This document shows, piece after piece, positions 58,356 through 64,000 of a stretch of 64,000 bases of DNA. The first letter of the stretch is position 1, and each line of letters begins with the position of its first letter. The stretch lies in assembly GCA_038503035.1 (NCBI GenBank), contig JAVSML010000047.1, positions 62,001 to 126,000 on the forward strand. Direction: 5' to 3'. The notes beneath the pieces are model-generated. The model did no database searches, was not told the origin of the DNA, and saw only the letters and a list, made by a program, of their open reading frames with translations. The DNA comes from Crocodylus rhombifer. Taxonomy: Eukaryota > Chordata > Crocodylia > Crocodylidae. The position numbers and the translations under genes are program-made.

Positions 58356-58686
58356 CTCTTTCTCAGTGGTGTAGCTTGTAGCCGTGTTGGTCAGACAAGG
58401 TTCTTTGGGTGAATTGGATATCTTTCATTAGATTGACTTAAATAGTTGGAAATAAATTTTTTAGCAAGCTTTTGGGTTTAAAAACTCTTTGTCAGGCTGA
58501 GGAAGTCTCTGCAGTTAGTGTGTGCTCTTCTGCCGAGGAAGAGCACACACAAACTGCAGAGACTTCCTCAGCCTGATGAAGGGTTTTTGAACCCGAAAGC
58601 TTGCTAAAATTTCCCCCCCACAACTATTTAAGTCAGCCTAATAAAAGATAACAGATTCACCCAAAGAACGTTGTCTCTTTCTCAGT
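58356..58686. mobile_element. Foldback retroposon-like element, copy 2, complete
   Basis: It is bracketed by a perfect 12-bp direct repeat, CTCTTTCTCAGT (58356-58367 and 58675-58686). The two arms are inverted copies over roughly 140 bp each (AAGGTTCTTTGGGTGAAT, ATCTTTCATTAGA, GACTTAAATAGTTG, TTTTAGCAAGCTTT, CTGAGGAAGTCTCTGCAG) and meet at a tip, GTGTGCTCTTC/GAAGAGCACAC, near 58518-58552. The outer left end also carries GTAGCCGTGTTGGTC. No open frame or poly-A tail. The clearest example of the family. Confidence 0.88.
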
Positions 58687-58789
58687 AGCACTCAAAAGTT
58701 GTTCTTAGTCGCTTTTCTCTTTTGCTCCAAGACTTGACATGGTTGGATTCCTAAAGAGACCTATTGATGATACACTACACTGTACCATA

Positions 58790-58935
58790 TTTTTGCATAT
58801 AACATATTCCCCCAAATAAGACACATACCTTGTTTTTAGAAGGTTATGGTTGACTTCATACAGCAGCTCACTTGCTGAGTGAGCTAAATTGCCACTGTAG
58901 GCATAAACTACCATGTTAACCTTTTCATAGCTGCT
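58790..58935. repeat. Possible old DNA-transposon relic
   Basis: CCATATTTTTGCATATAAC...CCCCCAAATAAGACACA resembles a dispersed reptilian repeat terminus by memory only. No inverted end or target duplication was found. The 88-codon minus frame here is not supported as a gene. Confidence 0.25.
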
Positions 58936-59477
58936 GAAGTAACTGGTAGCAGCTTTTGGCTGTTCAGCCAATAGCTAGTGCAAAGTCCTTAATAGCCCTA
59001 AGAAGGTTAAAACTAAACTCCGCCGGTTCTGCTTGCTGGGTTAGAGCACAGTGTCTCAATGTTTCTATTTCTCCACATTTCTATTCCACTGAAGAAAAAT
59101 CAGATCCCCTGCTTAAGCCACACACCCCAATTTTGAGGGTGGATTTTGAGAAGATATGTGTGTGTGGTATGTTAGTAAATTTGTAATTCACCAGACTCAG
59201 CTAATGGTGTTCAAAACTTTACCTAATTTTTAGCAGATACATGAGTAATAAGTGAGAGCTAGAAGGTTGATGCTGAATCCAAATAAGATAGGAGTGATGC
59301 TGATAGATGGGGAAAATGTGGGACAGAGAGAGAATTTTTATGTTTTTTCATTTGAGGTAGCCTCTTCACCATTTGCCGCTTGAGTTCACAACTTGTTTTA
59401 CTGTTATGTGATCCACAGTTGCTGATAAATGATCACAGAAACTATAACTATGCCTTCTTTCATTTGGCTGAGTCATG

Positions 59478-59570
59478 TCTCTTGGATTTATAGATTAATG
59501 ACTGGAAAGAACATTAGATTATCTAATTTGATCTCCTGTATGTGACAAGCCATAGTATTTCATTCACTTG
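59478..59570 (-). mobile_element. CR1 LINE 3' tail, minus strand
   Basis: TTATAGATTAATGACTGGAAAGAAC...ATTATCTAATTTGATCTCCTGTATGTGACAAGCCATAG is the CR1 3' UTR in reverse complement, diverged from the younger copies. Confidence 0.75.
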
Positions 59571-59770
59571 CATTGATGGTGAGCCTCAGGGCTAGTGCTC
59601 TGACTAAAGCATGCCTTCTAGAAAGATGACTTGCTTCAAACAGAAAGCAGGATAGATTTGCACCAAAAAGGCTAACTAAATTGGAGGTGTATATGCTTTT
59701 GTAAGGAGCAGTTTACTTCATAAGATACTATGAAAGGGGTGAAGGAAGCAAAGCTTTTAAATAGAAAGTC

Positions 59771-59921
59771 CCTTCAGCCCATGTTTCGGGGGTATTAGTT
59801 GTAGCCATGTTGGGTTAAGACAAGGTTCTTTGGGTAAATGTGATTTTTTTTATTAGATAAACTAAATGTTGTTGGTTTAATAAAAGATACCACATTTATC
59901 CAAAGAACCTTCAGCCCATGT
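59771..59921. mobile_element. Foldback retroposon-like element, copy 3, short form
   Basis: It is bracketed by a perfect 14-bp direct repeat, CCTTCAGCCCATGT (59771-59784 and 59908-59921). Only the outer parts of the family are present: GTAGCCATGTTGGG, AAGACAAGGTTCTTTGGGTAAATGTG, a TTTATTAGA stretch, then the inverse TTAATAAAAGATACCACATTTATCCAAAGAA. The central stem with the GCTCTTC tip is missing, so internal length varies between copies while the ends are kept. Confidence 0.85.
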
Positions 59922-59959
59922 AGCCTTTTTGCATCTTTTTTTTTTTTTATATATATATC

Positions 59960-61725
59960 CACCAGGACTGGATGTAGTAGACGGGAGGAAAAGAAATGGG
60001 AGTGTAGGGCCATTGCTCAACAACTCAGGAGAGCTGGTTACTGGCACCCAGGAGAGAGCTGAACTCCTGAATGACTGCTTCTCCTCTGTCTTTCACTGGA
60101 CCAAGGGTAAAACAATGCCAGATAAGCACAGTAGGAATAATCGCTTTCTTACTATTGCTGTAGAATTGATGTATGTGCAATTAAAAAGATTAGACACGTA
60201 CAAGTCAGTGGGACCGGATGATCGTCATCTGAGAGTGCTGAAGGAGCTGGCCGAAGTCATTGCAGAACCCCTGGCAAAACTCTTTCACAACTCATGATGC
60301 TCTGGAGAAGTCCCTGAGGACTGGAAAGGGCCAATGTTGTGCCCATCCACAAGAATGGGAGAAGGGAAGACCTGGGTAATCGTAGGCCAGTCAGCATAAC
60401 TTCCATCCTAGGGAAAGTCCTAAAGTTCATCAAGGAGTCTATCTGGGATAAGCTTGAAGAAGCCAAGATTCTGAATGACAGCTAGCATGGCTTCATCGCA
60501 GGGAGGTCTTGCCTTACCACCCTCATCTCCTTCTATGACCAGGTAGCTCACCACCTGGACACGAGAGAGCAGGGTGACATTGTATACCTAGACTTCCAAA
60601 AGGCCTTTGATTTAGTATCCCATGATGTCCTCACAAGAAAATTGGAGAATTGTGGGCTTATCTCCAAGACAGTCAGGTGGGTGAGAAACTGGCTGCAGGA
60701 TAGGACCCAGAGAGTTGTAATGAATGGATCTGTGTCATCCTGGTGAGAAGTGGTCAGTGGTGTCCTATGAGAGTCGGTGTTTGGTCCACTACTTTTCAAC
60801 ATCTTTATTAATGATTTGGATGTGGTGGTAAAGAGCTCACTGGCCAAGTTTGTGGATGACTCCAGGTTATGGGGGAGTGTGGTCACACTTGAAGATAGGC
60901 TACAGATACAGGGAGACCTAGACAGGCTAGCAAGTTGGGTGGATTGGAACCTGATGAGGTTCACCGTCAAGAAATGTAAAGTGCTTCACCTTGGAACAAG
61001 CAACTCCCAACACACCTACAGGTTTGGTGGCACCGCACTGACTAGCACCGAGAATGAAATGGACCTGGGGGTAATAGAGAACAATATGAATATGAGCTGG
61101 CGGTGCAATGCTGTAGCCAGTAGGGCAGATAATACTCTGGCTTACATCAATCGACGCGTCTCCAGCAAAACCAAAGAGGTGATTCTTCTGCTCTATTCAG
61201 CATTGGTGAGACCACAGCTGGAGTACTGCATCCAGTTTTGGGCACCATACTTCAACAAAAACATGGACAAGCTTGAGAGAATCCCAAGAAGAGCCACCTG
61301 TATGATCAGAGTCTTAAATGACAAGCCATATGAGGAAAGGCTGAGGGATCTGGGACTCTTCAGCCTGAGGAAAAGAAGGCTGAGAGGGGACCTGGTAGCA
61401 GCTTACCGCTACACTAGGGGAGTACATCAAAGGCTGTATGAGCAACTGTTCACTAGGGCACCCAAGAAGAAAACCAGGAGTAATGGCCCCAGACTCCTAG
61501 AAGAAGAATTCAGGCTCAAGATTAGGAAAAAACTTCCTCACAGCCAGGGTGTCCAGACTGTAGAACAAACTCCCTCTAGTGGTGATACGTTTGCCTACTC
61601 TGGAAATCTTGAAGAGGAGACCAGACAGTCACCTGGCTGGGTGCTCTAGTTATCTTTCCTGCTTGGTGCAGGGGGCTGGACCCAATGATCTTCCAAGATC
61701 CCTTCCAGCTTTACAATCTATAATA
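59960..61725 (+). mobile_element. CR1 LINE with reverse-transcriptase remains, about 1.8 kb
   Basis: The longest CR1 here, 5'-truncated. It runs from the segment before RT (GPLLNNSGELVTGTQERAELLNDCFSSVF, about 60008-60095) through SVGPDDRHLRVLKELAE (60208 on), the first RT aspartate motif YLDFQKAFD (about 60585-60611), and FGPLLFNIFINDLD with the FVDD catalytic box at residues 25-28 of the 60777-61649 frame, to the C-terminal VILLLYSALVRPQLEYCIQFWAP and EERLRDLGLFSLRKRRLRGDL. The 3' tail is GATCTTCCAAGATCCCTTCCAGC with a weak end repeat. In-frame stops (for example around 60298 and 60482) and frame changes make it non-functional. Confidence 0.94.
60777..61649 (+). pseudogene. CR1 reverse transcriptase, C-terminal open part
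   Basis: A 290-codon frame within the CR1 copy, beginning at the GxVLGPLLFNIFINDL region and covering the FVDD catalytic box (FADD in most CR1 copies), the thumb and the C-terminal domain. LINE RT nicks and copies RNA at the target. This stretch has stayed open, but the upstream RT half is interrupted by stops. Confidence 0.9.
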
Positions 61726-64000
61726 TTCAGTCATTGGTCTCAGAAGTCCTGCAGGTTATACACAGAGGCAAAATGGACTTCCTACTTGTGCTTCAATTCC
61801 TACCCTGTTTGTACATCTCAAGATCACATTAAGCTTTTTTTTCTCAGAATATTTTGTTTGACTTTCAAATCCTCATTATTTACCACTCTGCCAATATACT
61901 GATAATTCAAAAATTCATAAAAATGATTCTATTATTTGTGGCCTAGAAGAGATTCCTAGTTTAAATAGAAACACGGTCTTTGAAGGGTAGTTCTGCAGTG
62001 GCAACTATGTGTTGAGGTCTGTCTGTCTGTAACCCACTGTAATCCATGTGGTTTTTGCTACTGAGGTTAGACTATTGCAAATTGTCCCTCTTGTTGCAGC
62101 AGCTCGAATCAGTGGAGAGAATGAAGCAAATGTAGAAGTGTGTTAATTCTCTGAGCAGGTGACACCAACACTTTATGCACCTGTTGGCTTGTAAGCAGAA
62201 TTTAAATTGTTACCATTGTATTAACGGCCACAGGACATTTCTTTTTCTAAGATGACTATTTTACAGTTGTGGTCACCAGGGAATCTGGATCCTTTGGTTT
62301 ATAAGTGGATTTTTGCTTAGGGAAGTTCTTGAATTTGACATTCACTTCCTTCCTGAAATGGCCCAGATCTTGATTTTTTTCAGGTTCTATCACATGATCC
62401 ATCTCTTTCCTCAAGTTTTGGGATAGGGAAGATTAAGTAACTGTCCCAACTATAATTGCTGAAGGTTTGTTGTTGGGTAACTTTCTTGTTCTTGCTTTTC
62501 TGGTGTTTAGATAAGCTGCTGCATATATTTAATTATATTATATATGTATATTAAAAGCACCTAGACATTCAGAGAATCCCAATTAAAATAAATAGAAAGA
62601 AATGAAATAAAGTAGCAAAATGCATCTAATGCACCTCATGTTTAAGTAATAGGTGGACATTTACTGACCTGAATTGTTCCTATAATGAAAAGATATGGGA
62701 AAATGAAATTCTGTTCATAATTTGTGGACAGAAGAAAGGGCAGCACTAGTTCATATGTTGTTAAAAATGAATTGAGCTTACCAGTTCTAGGGCTGACCTC
62801 CTAGGTATAATATAAAGCCTTCAGGACTCTCAGACTTCTGCCTCTGGGGATGTGTGTAGGAGTTATTACTATTTTTTTAAATGTTTGAGTGACAATGTTA
62901 GATTGTCCTAGTTATTTTTAGGTAACACTGGTTAACTAAATTAATGTATTTTCTTATATATAGACCCAGAAGCAGTTGAAATTTTAGAAAAATGGGCAGG
63001 TATATAACTTTAAGATAAACGTTTGACACATGGATTGAAACATAAAAGACTAGCTTCTTTTGTAACTGTGTCCATGTCATGCAGGGCATTAATTCAAATT
63101 GGAGAATGAGGTTGTGTAGGCTTAGTGTGCACTAGGAATTATTTGCAGGTATAGTTATACTGATGGAGTCTTAGGATCTTGTTGCATAATAATTTTGGGT
63201 GGATTCTAGAGCTCTCAACCTCTGGCTTGTCTGCACATTAACACCTGAAGCTAGATTTAAGCACTCAGAACACTTGAAGTTACCCCACTCCAGGGCAGGA
63301 TTATCTCTGATCTGTGTTACCCAGTTCATGTTACACTAAGGTGTTGCACTCCACCTGCTTCCCTCCCACCCGGGCTTGGATTGGGCCAACTACCCCGCCC
63401 TGAAACCCCACCCTCTGGAAGCCCAGAATGGGAGTTGGGGGTGGGATTCTTACCTTGCAGTCCTCCAGGTCCCTGCTGACCTGGACATGTGACCTGCTCC
63501 AAGCTGGAGCTAGTGCTAACGTTGAGCAACATTTGTGCTGCTAACACTGTAACATGTAACAAGTTGCTTACTGGGAAATTGAAGAATCAGTTTAAAATGG
63601 CTTTGGCTTGTATAACCTGTTCTTGTTCCTTGAATAAAATAAGCTACATCAACAAAACCTTTTTTTTTCCTCCCACCATAGCTGCATCTACCCTAGGGCT
63701 TTTGCCAGCATGTAAGTATTGTAAAAATAATCACACTCTAAGGATGTTACTAGACTTGCAAAAGTTTTGATAAGTATCAGTTTGTGTTTAAGCATGTGAT
63801 TTAACCTGTTCCTTTTCAGCAGAGAACTTTTAACATCTGCTTATGTATCATTAAAATCAATGGGACTGGTTTAAGACCAGCTTAACTTATAATGCATGTT
63901 TAAGCATTGTGTCAGGTAGGGATGAATTGTTGAACTGTGGTCCTGACATACTGCTGGTATTAGGGCTGTAGAAATAATGGATTTTTCAGTGCTGTGGCCA
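61726..64000. other. AT-rich intergenic DNA
   Basis: No gene, RNA gene or clear repeat is recognised. A GC-richer patch at 63340-63480 gives a short minus frame with no domain. The sequence runs to the window end. Confidence 0.5.

Noticed and set aside
60548..60970. 140-codon minus frame
   Set aside because: Antisense shadow of the CR1 reverse transcriptase.
1..64000. CRISPR arrays, bacterial operons, ribosome binding sites
   Set aside because: The LINE, LTR and microsatellite content is that of a vertebrate nuclear genome; no regularly spaced short direct repeats were seen.
1..64000. tRNA and other small RNA genes
   Set aside because: I saw no convincing A/B box plus cloverleaf. The only tRNA-related sequence recognised is the retroviral primer binding site. 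A covariance-model scan was not possible here.

Overview
The window looks like an intergenic, repeat-dense stretch of a sauropsid genome, most likely a crocodilian. The basis is the many CR1 LINE fragments with the typical 3' end (short ATTCTATG-type repeats preceded by the GGACCTC/AGATCATC/CCAGCCCCCTG tail), the abundance of hAT-like and palindromic non-autonomous DNA elements, and a gammaretrovirus-like endogenous retrovirus. This is recognition by eye, without a database search. A 10-base run of N inside an AAC microsatellite shows it is an assembly contig. I find no convincing host protein-coding exon, tRNA, rRNA or other RNA gene; the long open frames outside the provirus and CR1 lie in GC-rich, pyrimidine-rich or tandem-repeat DNA.

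Layout. 1-5.9 kb: AT-rich unique DNA, a DNA-transposon-like element (about 593-2200) and a palindromic MITE (4535-4742). 5.97-7.27 kb: a foldback element flanked by a 14-bp target duplication and split by a hAT-like insertion. 8.0-12.7 kb: GC- and pyrimidine-rich repeats (an unclassified family with internal tandem repeats, a CR1 tail, a probable solo LTR, minisatellites). 12.7-15.5 kb: unique AT-rich DNA. 15.57-23.37 kb: a minus-strand provirus, 5' LTR at right and 3' LTR at left, with a tRNA-Arg-type primer binding site, gag (one frame break), an opal stop between gag and pro, protease, a 1000-codon pol frame with intact RT, RNase H and integrase active-site residues, and an env cut down to its N-terminal part. 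It sits inside an older hAT-like repeat, and its 3' LTR was later hit by a CR1. 23.4-24.9 kb: two nested foldbacks and a pyrimidine tract of about 360 bp. 25-28.5 kb: mostly unique AT-rich DNA. 28.5-31.3 kb: second copy of the unclassified GC-rich family and a minus-strand LTR-like promoter region. 32-49.4 kb: CR1 tails, MITEs, the gapped AAC microsatellite and a 910-bp solo LTR (47352-48261). 49.4-57.5 kb: mostly unique DNA. 57.5-61.7 kb: a compound microsatellite, two more foldback copies with long target duplications, and the longest CR1 (about 1.8 kb, with reverse-transcriptase motifs). 61.7-64 kb: unique AT-rich DNA.

How the parts relate. The only genes that would have worked together are those of the provirus: gag (assembly), pro-pol (maturation, reverse transcription, integration) and env. 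gag and the pro/pol junction carry frame breaks and env lacks its transmembrane half, so the copy cannot be replication competent as it stands. The LTRs differ by only about 2 percent by eye, so it is comparatively young. CR1 reverse transcriptase is the likely source of the CR1 tails and may also have mobilised the foldback family, whose 12-14 bp target duplications suggest retroposition. The nesting gives a relative order: foldback before hAT insertion; hAT-like repeat before provirus before CR1.
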